From: Echinicola vietnamensis DSM 17526
GTDB taxonomy: Bacteria; Bacteroidota; Bacteroidia; Cytophagales; Cyclobacteriaceae
Reading direction: 5' to 3'
NCBI RefSeq assembly: GCF_000325705.1
Contig: NC_019904.1
Coordinates: 256,001-320,000, forward strand
Length of the DNA: 64,000 nt
The notes under the pieces are model-generated. The model had not been told where the DNA came from and ran no database searches. It saw only the letters and a list, made by a program, of their open reading frames with translations. Numbering within the stretch: position 1 is the stretch's first letter; every line of letters begins with the position of its first letter. Made by a program: the position numbers and the translations under genes. Of this stretch, positions 1 through 11,555 are shown in pieces.

Positions 1-347
1 TCAGAGTTGAACGCATCTACTACCAAAGTCACATGATTTGATCTTTTACGAATTCTGTGGGCCCTACCCTGGGGAGCAGGTCTAAGTCTTTTCAGCATTC
101 GACCACCGTCCACTTGAATTGTCTTCACATACAGATCAGCCTCTTCAAGTTTCTCGTCTGGATTTTTTGCTTGCCAGTTTGCAATGGCAGATAGCAATAA
201 TTTCTCCAGTTTTGCAGCACCGTGATTCGGTGTAAATTTCAATATACTCAAGGCGTTACCTACTCTCTGTCCCCTTACCAGGTCAGCTACAAGACGCATC
301 TTACGAGGCGATGTAGGTACATTATTTAGTCTTGCTATTGCTTCCAT
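1..347 (-). CDS. rplV: 50S ribosomal protein L22, partial (3' end beyond window)
   Basis: Large-subunit protein L22 lines the peptide exit tunnel. The reading frame starts at the ATG whose complement is at 345-347 and stays open for 115 codons to the window edge. It begins [18 protein letters not shown] and holds the conserved block [20 protein letters not shown] near the tunnel loop, then [14 protein letters not shown]. Roughly the last 15-20 residues are missing, judging from the usual length in this phylum. It lies 2 bp after rpsS in the order L3-L4-L23-L2-S19-L22. Confidence 0.95.
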   Translation of the reverse strand, partial: MEAIARLNNVPTSPRKMRLVADLVRGQRVGNALSILKFTPNHGAAKLEKLLLSAIANWQAKNPDEKLEEADLYVKTIQVDGGRMLKRLRPAPQGRAHRIRKRSNHVTLVVDAFNS

Positions 348-349
348 GA

Positions 350-628
350 TTATCTTCTTCCTTTATCTTTTTTGGCAATGTGACCTCTAAAGTTTCTTGT
401 AGGAGCAAATTCACCAAGCTTGTGACCTACCATGTTGTCTGTTACAAATACAGGAATAAACTTATTTCCGTTATGCACAGCAAAGGTATGGCCTACAAAA
501 TCCGGAGAGATCATAGATCTTCTTGACCAAGTCTTGATGACAGACTTTTTGCCGGATTCGTTCATTGCATCTACTTTTTTGGCCAAGTGATGAGCTATAT
601 AAGGCCCTTTTTTTAATGAACGTGCCAT
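350..628 (-). CDS. rpsS: 30S ribosomal protein S19
   Basis: S19 binds the head of the small subunit next to S13. The 92-residue product starts [11 protein letters not shown] and contains the family signature around [16 protein letters not shown] near the C-terminus. Length is normal. The stop is 2 bp before the rplV start and the start is 2 bp after the rplB stop, so the three are translated from one message. Confidence 0.98.
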   Translation of the reverse strand: MARSLKKGPYIAHHLAKKVDAMNESGKKSVIKTWSRRSMISPDFVGHTFAVHNGNKFIPVFVTDNMVGHKLGEFAPTRNFRGHIAKKDKGRR

Positions 629-630
629 AA

Positions 631-1455
631 TTATTTAGATCTTTTACTAATGATAAACTTGTTTGAATACTTTTTAGGCGTTCTGGTTTTCTTACCCTTA
701 GCCAGCAAACCAGTCCTAGATCTTGGGTGTCCACCTGATGAACGACCTTCACCACCACCCATTGGGTGATCGACAGGGTTCATGGCCACACCTCTTACTC
801 TTGGACGCTTGCCTAACCAACGATTTCTACCAGCCTTGCCCAATACCACGTTCATGTGATCTGCATTTGACACGGTTCCTACAGTGGCCTTACATACTCC
901 AAGGATCAAGCGCAACTCGCCTGATGGTAGTTTGATGGCCACATATTTACCTTCTTTCGCTACCAATTGCGCATAGCTACCAGCACTTCTTGCCAAAGTA
1001 CCACCTTTTCCAGGCTTAAGCTCCACATTGTGGATAATGGTACCTAAAGGAATGTTCATCATCGGAAGGTTGTTACCGACCTCTGGAGCAACATGCTCAC
1101 CAGAAATCACCGTATCTCCGGCGGTCAATCCTTCCGGTGCAACGATGTATGCCTTCGCACCATCAGCATAATACAATAATGCCAATCGAGCTGTTCTGTT
1201 AGGATCGTATTCGATTCCTTTTACAGTAGCAGGCACGCCATCCTTGTTTCGCTTATAATCTACGATTCTTAGTCTCTTCTTATGACCTCCACCGATGTAA
1301 CGGGCGGTCATTTTACCTGAGTTATTTCTACCGCCTGATCTCTTCAACGGAGCCAATAGCGACTTTTCTGGCTTAGACTTAGTGACTTCGTCAAAAGTCG
1401 GCGCCAATCTATATCGGGTACCGGGAGTTACAGGCTTTAATTTTTTAACTGCCAT
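631..1455 (-). CDS. rplB: 50S ribosomal protein L2
   Basis: L2 is needed for subunit joining and peptidyl transferase function. The product is 274 residues, close to the 273 of E. coli. It carries the conserved C-terminal segment with [20 protein letters not shown], including the His of the [12 protein letters not shown] motif. The N-terminus [14 protein letters not shown] is typical of Bacteroidota. It is 13 bp downstream of rplW. Confidence 0.98.
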   Translation of the reverse strand: MAVKKLKPVTPGTRYRLAPTFDEVTKSKPEKSLLAPLKRSGGRNNSGKMTARYIGGGHKKRLRIVDYKRNKDGVPATVKGIEYDPNRTARLALLYYADGAKAYIVAPEGLTAGDTVISGEHVAPEVGNNLPMMNIPLGTIIHNVELKPGKGGTLARSAGSYAQLVAKEGKYVAIKLPSGELRLILGVCKATVGTVSNADHMNVVLGKAGRNRWLGKRPRVRGVAMNPVDHPMGGGEGRSSGGHPRSRTGLLAKGKKTRTPKKYSNKFIISKRSK

Positions 1456-1468
1456 GATTCTGATTCAA

Positions 1469-1756
1469 TTAAATTTCTCCGTAAAAGTCAATTACTTCTC
1501 CATCGGCTACTTGTACAATAGCTTTCTTGAAAGCATTGGTATAACCGGATACTACTTTTGTCTTCGTGTAGCGCGTCTTCAACTTTCCTGCATAACGCAT
1601 GGTCCTTACTGACACCACTTTTACACCGAACATTTTCTCTACGGCTGCTTTGATTTCTGGCTTTTTAGCAGTCTTTTCCACTACAAATCCATAAACGCCT
1701 CTTTCGTTCATCGCCGAAATCTTTTCCGTAATCAAAGGCTTCTTTAGTATATCCAT
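1469..1756 (-). CDS. rplW: 50S ribosomal protein L23
   Basis: L23 sits at the exit of the peptide tunnel, where trigger factor and SRP dock. The 95-residue product reads MDILKKPLITEKISAMNE, with the usual PLITEK start motif. It is 4 bp downstream of rplD and belongs to the rplC-rplD-rplW-rplB unit. Confidence 0.97.
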   Translation of the reverse strand: MDILKKPLITEKISAMNERGVYGFVVEKTAKKPEIKAAVEKMFGVKVVSVRTMRYAGKLKTRYTKTKVVSGYTNAFKKAIVQVADGEVIDFYGEI

Positions 1757-1760
1757 TGTC

Positions 1761-2390
1761 TTACTTCGATAAAAGGGTTTCCAACTTACTTACTGAGCCT
1801 TCGCATAGCACCAAAGTATCTGCATGCAACAGATCATACGTATTGATGTCTGATACCGTCTTAACTTGCGCTTTTGGAAGGTTTCTGCTTGACAAATACA
1901 CATTGTTGTTTGCTTCTGGAAGCACCAACAAGGTCTTCTTATCCGCCAAAGAAAGTCCAGACAACAAGGCTACATAATTTTTGGTCTTGATGTTGTCAAA
2001 GCTCACATCTTCCAAAATGGTTAGGCTGTTGTCTTTAGCTTTGTAAGTAAGGGCAGATTTTCTTGCCAATTGTTTCACTTTCTTGTTCAACTTGAAAGAG
2101 TAGTTTCTTGGTCTAGGACCAAATACTCTACCCCCACCCCTGAACAATGGAGATTTAATAGAACCAGCTCTGGCACCACCGGTACCCTTTTGCTTTTTAA
2201 TCTTCTTTGTTGAGCCGGCTATCTCAGCCCTCTCTTTGCTCTTATGAGTACCCTGTCTTTGGTTGGCCAAAAACTGCTTCACATCCAGGTAGATCGCATG
2301 ATCATTAGGCTCGATCGCGAAAATTTCGTCAGAAAGATTTACCTTTCTACCTGTCTCTTCACCGTTATGTTTTAATACTGCTAATTCCAT
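1761..2390 (-). CDS. rplD: 50S ribosomal protein L4
   Basis: L4 reaches into the exit tunnel opposite L22. The product is 209 residues and includes the conserved extended loop [20 protein letters not shown] followed by [15 protein letters not shown]. In enterobacteria L4 also regulates its own operon; nothing in this sequence shows that here. It lies 4 bp after rplC. Confidence 0.97.
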   Translation of the reverse strand: MELAVLKHNGEETGRKVNLSDEIFAIEPNDHAIYLDVKQFLANQRQGTHKSKERAEIAGSTKKIKKQKGTGGARAGSIKSPLFRGGGRVFGPRPRNYSFKLNKKVKQLARKSALTYKAKDNSLTILEDVSFDNIKTKNYVALLSGLSLADKKTLLVLPEANNNVYLSSRNLPKAQVKTVSDINTYDLLHADTLVLCEGSVSKLETLLSK

Positions 2391-2394
2391 TTGA

Positions 2395-3027
2395 TTACTT
2401 CTCTAAAATAACGTAAGAATTTTTTGGACCAGGGACAGAGCCACTTACCAAGATCAAGTTCTTTTCAGCATAAACCTTCAATACTTTAAGGTTCAATACT
2501 TTCACACGACTTCCTCCGGTTCTACCTGCCATTCTTAGCCCCTTGAATACTCGAGATGGCCAAGAACATGCACCAATAGCACCTGGGTGTCTCTGACGGT
2601 TGTGCTGACCGTGGGTAGATCCACCTACACCAGCAAAGCCGTGACGTTTTACGACACCTTGGAAACCTTTACCCTTGGAAGTACCGATAGCATCCACAAA
2701 GTCTCCTTCTGCGAAAACCTCTCCTGCTTTTACGGACTTACCAAGATCCACTTGACCTTCAAATTCAACTCTGAAGTCTCTGAATTCTACAACTTTCTGC
2801 TTAGGTGTGGTTCCGGCCTTTTTAAAATGACCTAACAATGGCTTAGGAGTGTTTTTCTCCTTTCGCTCACCGTACCCCAACTGAACAGCGCTGTACCCGT
2901 CTGTTTCTACATTTTTTACTTGCGTCACTACGCAAGGACCAGCTTCTATTAGCGTGCATGCGACACTTCGTCCATCGGCACTGAAAATGCTAGTCATTCC
3001 TACTTTTTTACCTATTATTCCAGACAT
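2395..3027 (-). CDS. rplC: 50S ribosomal protein L3
   Basis: L3 is an early assembly protein near the peptidyl transferase centre. The 210-residue product starts [15 protein letters not shown] and has the central loop [17 protein letters not shown] and HRHPGAIG-like region ([17 protein letters not shown]). It is the first gene of its transcription unit here: 252 bp separate it from rpsJ, and that gap holds a terminator and a promoter. Confidence 0.98.
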   Translation of the reverse strand: MSGIIGKKVGMTSIFSADGRSVACTLIEAGPCVVTQVKNVETDGYSAVQLGYGERKEKNTPKPLLGHFKKAGTTPKQKVVEFRDFRVEFEGQVDLGKSVKAGEVFAEGDFVDAIGTSKGKGFQGVVKRHGFAGVGGSTHGQHNRQRHPGAIGACSWPSRVFKGLRMAGRTGGSRVKVLNLKVLKVYAEKNLILVSGSVPGPKNSYVILEK

Positions 3028-3088
3028 CTTCTGTTATATAATATAATTATGCACAAGTATTTACACACTTGTGCCTTTTTAAGGACTG

Positions 3089-3118
3089 CAAAGTTAGTGA
3101 TTTTAAAACAGCTAACAA
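3089..3118 (-). promoter_or_regulatory. Bacteroidota-type promoter for rplC operon
   Basis: On the minus strand TTG (complement of 3116-3118) is followed after 19 bases by TAACTTTG (complement of 3089-3096). This fits the Bacteroidota primary-sigma consensus TTG-N19ish-TAnnTTTG exactly. It lies 62 bp upstream of the rplC start and just after the rpsJ terminator. Confidence 0.75.
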
Positions 3119-3223
3119 ATTACAACTCATATATTTTCAAACATTTACAAAAATTATCTTCCCCGAATCGGCCCCTTTAGGTACCGCTGACCAAAGATTA
3201 TATGAGCATGCTAGCAAAAAGAA

Positions 3224-3255
3224 AGGACCCATCCGTTGATAACGGTATGGGTCCT
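3224..3255 (-). terminator. Rho-independent terminator after rpsJ
   Basis: An inverted repeat with arms AGGACCCAT(A)CCGTT / AACGG(A)TGGGTCCT (one unpaired base) has a 3-base loop. On the minus strand it is followed by a T-rich run (TTTCTTTTT). It lies 24 bp past the rpsJ stop and ends the rpsL-rpsG-fusA-rpsJ unit. Confidence 0.85.
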
Positions 3256-3279
3256 CATGTTAATTTTTAGGACGGAAGA

Positions 3280-3591
3280 TCAAACTTTGATCTCCACATC
3301 TACTCCACTTGGAAGTTCGATCTTCATCAAGGCATCTACAGTTTTAGAACTGTTGGAATAGATATCCACCAATCTTTTGTAGGTACACAATTGATACTGA
3401 TCTCTTGCTTTCTTATTTACGTGTGGGGACTTCAGTACCGTAAACTTCTCCTTTTTAGTAGGCAAAGGAATCGGACCAACCACCACAGCACCGGTAGTCT
3501 TTACAGCTTTAACGATTTTCTCTGATGACTTGTCCACCAAAGTATGATCGTAAGACTTAAGTTTTATTCTTATTTTCTGATTCATGTTCAA
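3280..3591 (-). CDS. rpsJ: 30S ribosomal protein S10
   Basis: S10 is a head protein of the 30S subunit and the antitermination partner NusE. The product is 103 residues with [17 protein letters not shown] at the start and ETHKRLV-like [19 protein letters not shown] centrally. Met3 (3585) is an equally good start. It is 6 bp after fusA. In the classic S10 operon it leads L3; here a terminator follows it. Confidence 0.98.
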   Translation of the reverse strand: MNMNQKIRIKLKSYDHTLVDKSSEKIVKAVKTTGAVVVGPIPLPTKKEKFTVLKSPHVNKKARDQYQLCTYKRLVDIYSNSSKTVDALMKIELPSGVDVEIKV

Positions 3592-3597
3592 TTAAAT

Positions 3598-5718
3598 TTA
3601 GGCCTTAGCTCCTTTTACTTCAGCGATTACACCTTCGGCGATATTATTTGGAACTGGTTCGTAGTGTGAGAATGTCAAGGTAGCAGTCGCTCTACCTGAA
3701 GAAATTGTCCTAAGGTCAGTAATATAACCAAACAACTCTGACAATGGTACAGCAGCTTTAACTACAGATGAAGTACCTTTGGTATCCATCCCTTTCATCA
3801 AACCTCTTCTTCTGTTCAAGTCACCGGTAATAGGACCAGTATACTCATCTGGTGTAACCACGTCCACTGACATTACTGGCTCCAACAGCTGAGGCTTACA
3901 TTTCTTGGCAGCCTCCTTGAACCCTAGTCTTGCAGCCAATTCAAAGGACAGTGCATCTGAATCGACATCGTGGAAGGATCCGTGGAACAACCTTACTTTC
4001 ATCGCTTCGATTGGGTAACCTGCCAAAGGACCATTCTTCATCGCTTCTTGGAATCCTTTCTGGATGGATGGAATAAATTCCTTAGGAATTACACCACCAA
4101 CAATACCGTTTTCAAATTCCAATCCAGGCTTTACTTCACCAGTTTCTGGATCTTCTTCTTTCGGTCCTAGTTCAAATACGATGTCGGCAAATTTACCTTT
4201 ACCACCGGTTTGTTTCTTATAAACCTCTTTGTGTTCTACAGAACCAAACAACGCTTCTTTATAAGCTACCTGTGGAGCACCTTGGGTGATTTCCACCTTA
4301 AACTCTCGCTTAAGACGGTCAATGATAATATCCAAGTGGAGCTCTCCCATACCTCGTAGAATCGTCTGGCCAGTTTCGTGGTCAGTGTTCACTTGAAGCG
4401 TAGGATCCTCTTCTACCAACTTGGTAATGGCCATGGACAGTTTATCCACGTCGGCCTTCGTTTTAGGCTCGATCGCGTAACCAATCACTGGCTCTGGGAA
4501 GATCATGGATTCCAATACCACTTTACGTTCTTCAGAACATAGGGTATCACCGGTTTTGATATCCTTAAATCCAACTACCGCACCGATATCACCTGCTTCT
4601 AGACGTTCGATTTGGTTTTGTTTGTTGGCGTGCATTTGGAATACACGGGAGATACGCTCCTTGTTACCGGAACGGCTATTGAATACATAAGAACCTGACT
4701 CAAGTACACCTGAGTAAGCCCTTACGAAACATAGACGGCCTACGAAAGGATCCGTGGCAATCTTAAATGCAAGACCTGCGAATGGCTCATTGCGGTCAGG
4801 AGCAATCGCTACCTGCTTCTCTTCGTCATTCAGATCGTTAGCGATCATATCATGCTTGTCCAACGGAGAAGGAAGCAATTCCATCACCAAGTCAAGCATG
4901 GTCTGTACACCTTTATTTTTGAAAGAAGAACCACATACCATTGGAACGATCTTCATGTCAATGGTAGCTGCCCTAAGAGCAGTCAGGATTTCATCTTCTG
5001 TAATGGAGCTGGAATCTTCGAAGAACTTCTCCATCAAGGTCTCATCATATTCGGCTACTGCTTCAAGCAAATACTCTCTGTATTCAGCAGCTTCCTCTTT
5101 AAGATCATCAGGAATCGGCACTTCTTCGAAAGTCATTCCCATATCATCTTCATTCCAGATGATACCACGGTTGTTGATCAAGTCAACCACACCTCGGAAT
5201 CGATCTTCAGATCCGATAGGGATTTGCAAAGGAACTGCATAGCTTCCTAGCATCTCCTTCACTTGTTTACATACGTCAAGGAAGTTTGCACCTGCTCGGT
5301 CCATCTTGTTCACAAAACCAAGACGAGGTACTTTATAGTTATCAGCCAGTCTCCAGTTAGTCTCAGACTGTGGCTCTACGCCATCCACTGCACTAAACAG
5401 GAACACAAGCCCATCCAATACACGCAGGGAACGGTTTACCTCTACGGTAAAATCCACGTGACCTGGGGTATCGATGATATTGATTTGGTAATTATTATCT
5501 CTGTAAGGCCAGAAAACCGTCGTAGCGGCGGAAGTAATGGTAATACCTCTCTCCTGCTCTTGAGACATCCAGTCCATCGTAGCAGCACCATCGTGCACCT
5601 CTCCGATTTTATGGGAAACGCCTGAATAAAATAGAATCCGCTCAGTGGTTGTTGTTTTACCAGCATCGATGTGAGCGGCAATACCGATGTTCCTTGTAAA
5701 TTTTAAGTCTCTTGCCAT
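3598..5718 (-). CDS. fusA: Translation elongation factor G
   Basis: EF-G is the GTPase that drives translocation and, with RRF, ribosome recycling. The 706-residue protein has the P-loop AHIDAGKT (about 15-22), switch RGITITSA (about 58-65), DTPGHVDF (83-90) and NKMD, then domains II-V ending in a Lys/Ala-rich tail. Length matches the standard EF-G. It lies between rpsG and rpsJ as in the str operon, 5 bp after rpsG. Confidence 0.98.
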   Translation of the reverse strand: MARDLKFTRNIGIAAHIDAGKTTTTERILFYSGVSHKIGEVHDGAATMDWMSQEQERGITITSAATTVFWPYRDNNYQINIIDTPGHVDFTVEVNRSLRVLDGLVFLFSAVDGVEPQSETNWRLADNYKVPRLGFVNKMDRAGANFLDVCKQVKEMLGSYAVPLQIPIGSEDRFRGVVDLINNRGIIWNEDDMGMTFEEVPIPDDLKEEAAEYREYLLEAVAEYDETLMEKFFEDSSSITEDEILTALRAATIDMKIVPMVCGSSFKNKGVQTMLDLVMELLPSPLDKHDMIANDLNDEEKQVAIAPDRNEPFAGLAFKIATDPFVGRLCFVRAYSGVLESGSYVFNSRSGNKERISRVFQMHANKQNQIERLEAGDIGAVVGFKDIKTGDTLCSEERKVVLESMIFPEPVIGYAIEPKTKADVDKLSMAITKLVEEDPTLQVNTDHETGQTILRGMGELHLDIIIDRLKREFKVEITQGAPQVAYKEALFGSVEHKEVYKKQTGGKGKFADIVFELGPKEEDPETGEVKPGLEFENGIVGGVIPKEFIPSIQKGFQEAMKNGPLAGYPIEAMKVRLFHGSFHDVDSDALSFELAARLGFKEAAKKCKPQLLEPVMSVDVVTPDEYTGPITGDLNRRRGLMKGMDTKGTSSVVKAAVPLSELFGYITDLRTISSGRATATLTFSHYEPVPNNIAEGVIAEVKGAKA

Positions 5719-5723
5719 CCTAA

Positions 5724-6191
5724 TTAAAATCTAAAGTGAGAGAATGCTTTATTGGCTTCGGCCATTCTGTGTGTATCGTCTTTTTTCTTCACAGCCGCAC
5801 CTTCTCCTTTGGATGCAGCGATGATCTCGCCAGCAAGTCGGTCCATCATCGTCTTTTCGCCTCTTCTTCTGGCAAAAGTAATCATCCACTTAATACCAAG
5901 TGATGTCTTTCTTTCAGGTCTTACTTCCATTGGTACCTGGAATGTAGCTCCCCCAACCCTACGACTCTTCACCTCTACAGCTGGAGTTATATTGTTAAGC
6001 GCTTTTTTCCAAACCTCAAGACCATTCTCACCCAACTTCTCTTCTACTTTATCTACTGCATCGTAGAAGATTCTGTAAGCAATACTCTTCTTCCCGTCTA
6101 CCATAAGGCAGTTCACAAACTTGGTCACCAAAGTATCATTGAACTTCGGATCAGGAAGAATATATCTCTTTTTCGGTTTCGCTTTTCTCAT
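5724..6191 (-). CDS. rpsG: 30S ribosomal protein S7
   Basis: S7 nucleates assembly of the 30S head. The 155-residue product starts [17 protein letters not shown] and carries the central [16 protein letters not shown] block. Length is standard. It is 22 bp downstream of rpsL. Confidence 0.98.
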   Translation of the reverse strand: MRKAKPKKRYILPDPKFNDTLVTKFVNCLMVDGKKSIAYRIFYDAVDKVEEKLGENGLEVWKKALNNITPAVEVKSRRVGGATFQVPMEVRPERKTSLGIKWMITFARRRGEKTMMDRLAGEIIAASKGEGAAVKKKDDTHRMAEANKAFSHFRF

Positions 6192-6213
6192 TGTTCAGTT
6201 TGTTTTCTAATGT

Positions 6214-6594
6214 TTATTTTTTGTCCTTAGGACGCTTAGCACCGTACTTGGAGCGACCTTGCTTACGGTCTTTCACCCCTGCTGTATCCAGTGCACCTCG
6301 GATGATGTGATAACGCACACCAGGAAGATCCTTCACACGACCACCTCTGATCAATACGATAGAGTGCTCTTGCAAATTATGTCCTTCTCCTGGAATGTAA
6401 GCGTTCACTTCTTTTCCATTTGTCAATCTAACCCTGGCCACTTTTCTCATCGCCGAGTTAGGTTTCTTAGGCGTAGTGGTGTACACCCTTGTACACACAC
6501 CCCTCCTTTGAGGACATGCATCCAGTGCTCTTGACTTGGACTTTGTCACCAAAGTGGTTCTACCTTTTCTAACTAACTGTTGTATAGTAGGCAT
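6214..6594 (-). CDS. rpsL: 30S ribosomal protein S12
   Basis: S12 is the decoding-centre protein. The 126-residue product has [18 protein letters not shown] and [13 protein letters not shown], so both lysines whose change gives streptomycin resistance in other bacteria are wild type. It leads the rpsL-rpsG-fusA-rpsJ unit, with a well-formed promoter 49-78 bp upstream. Confidence 0.98.
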   Translation of the reverse strand: MPTIQQLVRKGRTTLVTKSKSRALDACPQRRGVCTRVYTTTPKKPNSAMRKVARVRLTNGKEVNAYIPGEGHNLQEHSIVLIRGGRVKDLPGVRYHIIRGALDTAGVKDRKQGRSKYGAKRPKDKK

Positions 6595-6642
6595 TAACTG
6601 ATAAAATTTATTTTACTCCTTTAACATATGAAATTTGGACTG

Positions 6643-6672
6643 CAAAGGTAACGAAATCGGTAAAACAAACAA
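6643..6672 (-). promoter_or_regulatory. Bacteroidota-type promoter for rpsL operon
   Basis: Minus-strand TTG (6670-6672), 19-base spacer, TACCTTTG (6643-6650). The bases just upstream of the -7 box, in plus-strand view CTGCAAAG, are the same as at the rplC promoter. It lies between the DUF3467 gene and rpsL. Confidence 0.75.
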
Positions 6673-6693
6673 AATTAAAGAGTTATATTTTGA

Positions 6694-7023
6694 TTAAGCC
6701 TCACCAAGTGTCCCGCCAAAGTTCATTGGAAATTCAGGAACATCTTGACCTGCTTCTATCTTACCAAAAGCCTTTTCGTACTTTTCCACATTGTCCTGTA
6801 GCGCTGAAAGCAATCGCTTGGCATGATCCGGGGTCATGATAATGCGCGACTTTACCCGAGCTTTGGGCACTCCGGGCATTAACCGGATAAAATCCAATAC
6901 AAATTCAGAATTGGAATGCGCAATCATGGCGAGATTGGCATAGATGCCCTCTGCCACCTCATCGGACAATTCCACATTGATCTGCTGATTGTTCGCTTTT
7001 TCTTCTTCTTTATTATCTTCCAT
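6694..7023 (-). CDS. DUF3467 family protein
   Basis: The 109-residue product has an acidic, Glu-rich N-terminus (MEDNKEEEKANNQQ), then a compact domain with ISEVAEG-like LSDEVAEGIYANLAMIAHSN, FVLDFIRLMPG and ARVKSRIIMTPDHAKRLL, which is the DUF3467 pattern. The function of the family is not known to me. It follows rpoC past a terminator, a common position in Bacteroidota, so it may be transcribed by read-through or from an unrecognised promoter in 7024-7140. No membrane segment or signal peptide is seen. Confidence 0.85.
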   Translation of the reverse strand: MEDNKEEEKANNQQINVELSDEVAEGIYANLAMIAHSNSEFVLDFIRLMPGVPKARVKSRIIMTPDHAKRLLSALQDNVEKYEKAFGKIEAGQDVPEFPMNFGGTLGEA

Positions 7024-7140
7024 GACGTTATTGATTTGTTCTTATTACCGGTTCATAGGAGCACCAATCTCCCCAGCCACGATAGTCTTCGATCCAATGG
7101 AAGTAGGCTTACTTCCTGAAGGCCGCAATTGGCTTGAACC

Positions 7141-7171
7141 AAAAAAAGGCCTGCAATGAATACAGGCCTTT
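7141..7171 (-). terminator. Rho-independent terminator after rpoC
   Basis: Perfect 9-bp stem AAAGGCCTG/CAGGCCTTT with a 9-base loop. On the minus strand it runs straight into seven T residues. It lies 20 bp after the rpoC stop and ends the rpoBC transcript. Confidence 0.88.
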
Positions 7172-7191
7172 CGCACTTTTATATTAAGCTA

Positions 7192-10100
7192 TTATTTTAC
7201 GGTTTCCTTAGCCTTACGGGATTCTCTCTCCCTTTCTGTGGAAGAAAGCTTCTCGTATTCTTCTTTGGAGCCCACGATGATATGTTGGAAGTCTCGTTGT
7301 CCCGTACCTGCAGGGATAAGGTGCCCCACAATTACATTCTCTTTCAAGCCCAACAACTCATCTCGCTTACCTCGGATGGCTGCCTCACTCAAGACCTTGG
7401 TCGTCTCTTGGAAGGAAGCTGCAGAGATAAAGCTTTCAGTTCCCAATGAAGCAGCTGTGATACCTTGAAGTGTCGGCTTGGATACGGCAGTCTCCGCATC
7501 TCTCACCTGAACAAGCTTAAGGTCCTTACGCTTCAAACTGGAATTCTCATCACGCAACCTTCTGGATGTAATGATCATACCTGCTTTGAGCGTCGAAGAA
7601 TCACCTGCATCCATTACTACTTTCTTGTCAAGGATATTATCATTCTCCTCTCGGAAAGCCCACTTGTCCACGATTTGTCCTTGAAGGAATCCAGTATCAC
7701 CAGCGTCAAGGATTTCTACTTTCTGCATCATCTGGCTTACGATCACCTCGATATGTTTATCGTTGATCTTCACCCCTTGCAGTCGGTATACTTCCTGGAT
7801 TTCATTCACCAAGTACTCCTGAACAGCTGTTGGACCTTTGATGGAAAGGATATCGTTTGGCGTGATGGCTCCATCAGATAGTGGTTCACCAGCTCTGATA
7901 AAGTCATTCTCTTGTACCAAGATATGCTTGGACAGTGACACCATATAACGCTTCTTCACGCCATCTTTGGATTCGATGAAGATTTCCCGGTTACCACGCT
8001 TGATACCACCATAGGTTACCACACCGTCGATTTCAGAAACAACCGCCGGATTGGATGGGTTACGGGCTTCGAACAGCTCTGTTACCCTAGGAAGACCACC
8101 GGTAATATCACGGGTTTTACCTACAGAACGAGGAATCTTCACCAAGATCTGACCAGCTTTCACTTTATCCCCCTCTTCTACTGCCAAGTGCGCTCCCACC
8201 GGGATGTTATAGCTCTTGGTTTCGTCACCGTAGTTCACTACTACAGCTGGGTTCTTGGTTTTATCTTTGGTATCAATGATAACTTTTTCCTTATATCCAG
8301 TTTGATCATCGGCCACTTCCTTGAACGTCACCCCTTCAATGATGGATTCAAATGAAACCTCACCGTCAAATTCGGACAAGATCACGGCATTATATGGATC
8401 CCATGTACATAGAGAGTCACCTTTACCAATTTTCTGTCCATCTTTTACGTTCAGGATGGCACCATAAGGAACGTGGTTGGAAGCCAACGTCTTTCCTGAC
8501 TTCGCATCATTGATTTTGATTTCTCCGGATCGTCCCATTACGACAGCTACCGGATCACCATCTTTATTGGTCGTATTGATGAACCTGAATTCTTCTTCAA
8601 ATTCTACAACACCTTCAAACTTCGCATTGATACTGGCCTCTACGGAAATATTGGATGCCGTACCCCCAACGTGGAATGTTCTCAAGGTAAGCTGTGTACC
8701 AGGTTCACCGATGGATTGGGCGGCGATCACCCCTACCGATTCACCGTTCTGTACCACACTTCCTGTGGTCAAGTTACGGCCATAACACTTGGTACATACA
8801 CCTCTTCTGGATTCACAGGTCAATACGGACCTGATCTCCACTTCCTCTACCGCTGACTCGTCTACTTTTCGTGCCAGCTCATCTGTGATTTCTTCACCAG
8901 ACTGGATGATTACCTCATCCGTGATTGGATCGATCACATCATGCACAGATACACGGCCTACGATACGCTCAGAAAGAGGCTCTACGATTTCATCATTATC
9001 TTTCAAGGCCTGTACGACCAGTCCTCTTAAGGTACCGCAGTCTTCCTCAGAAACGATCACATCCTGCGCCACATCTACAAGCCTTCTGGTCAAGTAACCC
9101 GCATCGGCTGTTTTAAGGGCCGTATCGGCAAGACCTTTACGGGCACCGTGGGTAGAGATAAAGTACTCCAATACATCCAACCCTTCTTTAAAGTTGGACA
9201 AAATTGGGTTTTCGATAATTTCACCAACAGAACCTTGAAGGTTTTTCTGTGGCTTGGCCATCAATCCTCTCATTCCACCCAACTGACGGATCTGCTCTCT
9301 TGAACCCCTCGCGCCAGAGTGCATCATCATGTAGATGGCATTGAAGCCTTGCTTATCCTCCTCCATCTGCTTCATCAGAATATTGGTCAGATTGGAGTTG
9401 GTTCTGGTCCAGATGTCAATCACCTGGTTGTATCGCTCATTGTCCGTGATCAATCCCATCAGGTAGTTATTCCACACCTGATCCACCTCGTCCTTCGCCT
9501 TCGTGATCAATGGATCCTTGTCGCTTGGAATAATTACATCATTCAATCCCATGGATAGTCCACCGGCATAAGCCATTTGGAATCCTAGGTGCTTGATATC
9601 ATCCAAGAACTGGGCACTACGTGCGATACCACATATTTTTACCACCTCAGCGATGATCTGCTGAAGCTTTTTCTTAGTCAATAGCTCATTTACATAACCT
9701 ACTTCCTCTGGAACAAATTGGTTAAAGATCAATCTACCCGCAACCGTCTCCACGATCTTATCCACCAATTCTCCGTTCTCATCCCTCACTTTCACCTTAC
9801 ACTTGATATAAGCGTGCTGAGAAATAACTTTCTCATTCAAGGCGATGATCACGTCTTCCTCACCGTAGAAGGTCATGCCTTCACCTGGAACAGGCTCTTC
9901 TTCTGTAGACCTTCTTCCTTTGGTCACATAATAAAGTCCCAATACCATATCTTGGGAAGGTACGGTAATCGGCGCTCCATTGGCAGGATTAAGGATATTA
10001 TGAGAGGAAAGCATCAAGGTAGACGCTTCCAAAATCGCCTCGTGTCCAAGCGGCACGTGAACCGCCATCTGGTCACCGTCAAAGTCGGCGTTAAAGGCCG

Positions 10101-11544
10101 TACATACCAACGGATGCAGCTGGATCGCTTTACCTTCGATCAATTTTGGCTGGAAAGCCTGGATCCCTAATCGGTGCAGCGTAGGAGCCCGGTTAAGCAA
10201 TACAGGGTGTCCCTTCAATACGTTCTCAAGGATATCCCATACCACTGGATCTTTTCGGTCTACGATCTTCTTGGCTGATTTTACGGTCTTCACGATCCCT
10301 CTTTCGATCAGCTTTCTGATGATAAAGGGTTTGAAGAGTTCCGCTGCCATGTTTTTAGGCAAGCCACACTCGTGAAGTTTTAGCTCAGGACCTACCACAA
10401 TTACAGAACGTCCAGAATAATCTACCCGCTTACCAAGCAAGTTTTGACGGAAACGCCCTTGCTTTCCTTTAAGCATGTCGGAAAGTGACTTCAATGCCCT
10501 GTTTCCGTCAGACCTTACCGCGTTTACCTTTCTGGAATTATCAAAAAGGGAATCCACCGCTTCCTGAAGCATACGCTTCTCATTTCGAAGGATTACTTCT
10601 GGCGCTTTGATATCGATCAATCGCTTCAAACGGTTGTTACGGATGATCACCCTTCTGTAAAGGTCGTTAAGGTCAGATGTAGCAAAACGTCCACCATCCA
10701 ATGGCACCAATGGACGAAGCTCAGGTGGAATTACAGGCACCATTCTTACCACCATCCACTCTGGACGGTTTTCGATACGTGTCCTTGCATCCCTAAATGC
10801 TTCCACTACTTTCAGTCGCTTCAACGCTTCCGCTTTACGCTGCTGAGAAGTATCGGTGGCCGCTTGGTGACGAAGGCTATAGGATAGATCATCCAGATCC
10901 AAACGAGACAATAACATCTCAATGGCTTCTGCCCCCATTTTGGCGATGAACTTATTAGGATCATCGTCGTCGAGCATTTGGTTTTCTTTTGGAAGCTTGT
11001 CCATGATATCCAAATACTCATCTTCTGTAAGGAAATCAAGATACTGAAGACCATCTTCAGCCTTAATACCTGGATTGATTACAGCATATCTTTCGTAGTA
11101 TACAATTTGATCCAGCTTCTTGGTAGGTAACCCTAGCAAGTAACCGATTTTGTTCGGCAGGGATTTGAAATACCAGATGTGTGCCACTGGAACCACCAAT
11201 TCAATGTGGCCCATTCGCTCACGTCGAACCTTTTTCTCCGTTACCTCAACCCCACATCTGTCACAAATGATGCCTTTATATCTTATGCGCTTGTATTTAC
11301 CACAATGACATTCCCAGTCTTTGACAGGACCAAAAATCCGCTCACAGAAAAGTCCGCCCATTTCAGGCTTGTACGTTCTGTAATTGATGGTTTCTGGCTG
11401 TGTCACCTCCCCATGAGAGCTATCCAAGATGGATTCCGGAGAAGCCAAACTAATGGTGACCCTGGAAAAGTCGTTGTTTAGTTTTTTATTTTTTCTGAAC
11501 GCCATAATTTGTTTTGTGCTTATGTGAAGGGCCTTTCGGCCCAA
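7192..11544 (-). CDS. rpoC: DNA-directed RNA polymerase subunit beta'
   Basis: The largest catalytic subunit of RNA polymerase, 1450 residues. The N-terminal zinc ribbon [19 protein letters not shown] is intact. The catalytic Mg-binding loop [12 protein letters not shown] lies near residue 485. A second Cys cluster ([13 protein letters not shown]) and the trigger-loop region [13 protein letters not shown] follow. Compared with E. coli (1407) it is slightly longer. It is 11 bp downstream of rpoB. Confidence 0.99.
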   Translation of the reverse strand: MGRKALHISTKQIMAFRKNKKLNNDFSRVTISLASPESILDSSHGEVTQPETINYRTYKPEMGGLFCERIFGPVKDWECHCGKYKRIRYKGIICDRCGVEVTEKKVRRERMGHIELVVPVAHIWYFKSLPNKIGYLLGLPTKKLDQIVYYERYAVINPGIKAEDGLQYLDFLTEDEYLDIMDKLPKENQMLDDDDPNKFIAKMGAEAIEMLLSRLDLDDLSYSLRHQAATDTSQQRKAEALKRLKVVEAFRDARTRIENRPEWMVVRMVPVIPPELRPLVPLDGGRFATSDLNDLYRRVIIRNNRLKRLIDIKAPEVILRNEKRMLQEAVDSLFDNSRKVNAVRSDGNRALKSLSDMLKGKQGRFRQNLLGKRVDYSGRSVIVVGPELKLHECGLPKNMAAELFKPFIIRKLIERGIVKTVKSAKKIVDRKDPVVWDILENVLKGHPVLLNRAPTLHRLGIQAFQPKLIEGKAIQLHPLVCTAFNADFDGDQMAVHVPLGHEAILEASTLMLSSHNILNPANGAPITVPSQDMVLGLYYVTKGRRSTEEEPVPGEGMTFYGEEDVIIALNEKVISQHAYIKCKVKVRDENGELVDKIVETVAGRLIFNQFVPEEVGYVNELLTKKKLQQIIAEVVKICGIARSAQFLDDIKHLGFQMAYAGGLSMGLNDVIIPSDKDPLITKAKDEVDQVWNNYLMGLITDNERYNQVIDIWTRTNSNLTNILMKQMEEDKQGFNAIYMMMHSGARGSREQIRQLGGMRGLMAKPQKNLQGSVGEIIENPILSNFKEGLDVLEYFISTHGARKGLADTALKTADAGYLTRRLVDVAQDVIVSEEDCGTLRGLVVQALKDNDEIVEPLSERIVGRVSVHDVIDPITDEVIIQSGEEITDELARKVDESAVEEVEIRSVLTCESRRGVCTKCYGRNLTTGSVVQNGESVGVIAAQSIGEPGTQLTLRTFHVGGTASNISVEASINAKFEGVVEFEEEFRFINTTNKDGDPVAVVMGRSGEIKINDAKSGKTLASNHVPYGAILNVKDGQKIGKGDSLCTWDPYNAVILSEFDGEVSFESIIEGVTFKEVADDQTGYKEKVIIDTKDKTKNPAVVVNYGDETKSYNIPVGAHLAVEEGDKVKAGQILVKIPRSVGKTRDITGGLPRVTELFEARNPSNPAVVSEIDGVVTYGGIKRGNREIFIESKDGVKKRYMVSLSKHILVQENDFIRAGEPLSDGAITPNDILSIKGPTAVQEYLVNEIQEVYRLQGVKINDKHIEVIVSQMMQKVEILDAGDTGFLQGQIVDKWAFREENDNILDKKVVMDAGDSSTLKAGMIITSRRLRDENSSLKRKDLKLVQVRDAETAVSKPTLQGITAASLGTESFISAASFQETTKVLSEAAIRGKRDELLGLKENVIVGHLIPAGTGQRDFQHIIVGSKEEYEKLSSTERERESRKAKETVK

Positions 11545-11555
11545 TAAGATCTAAT

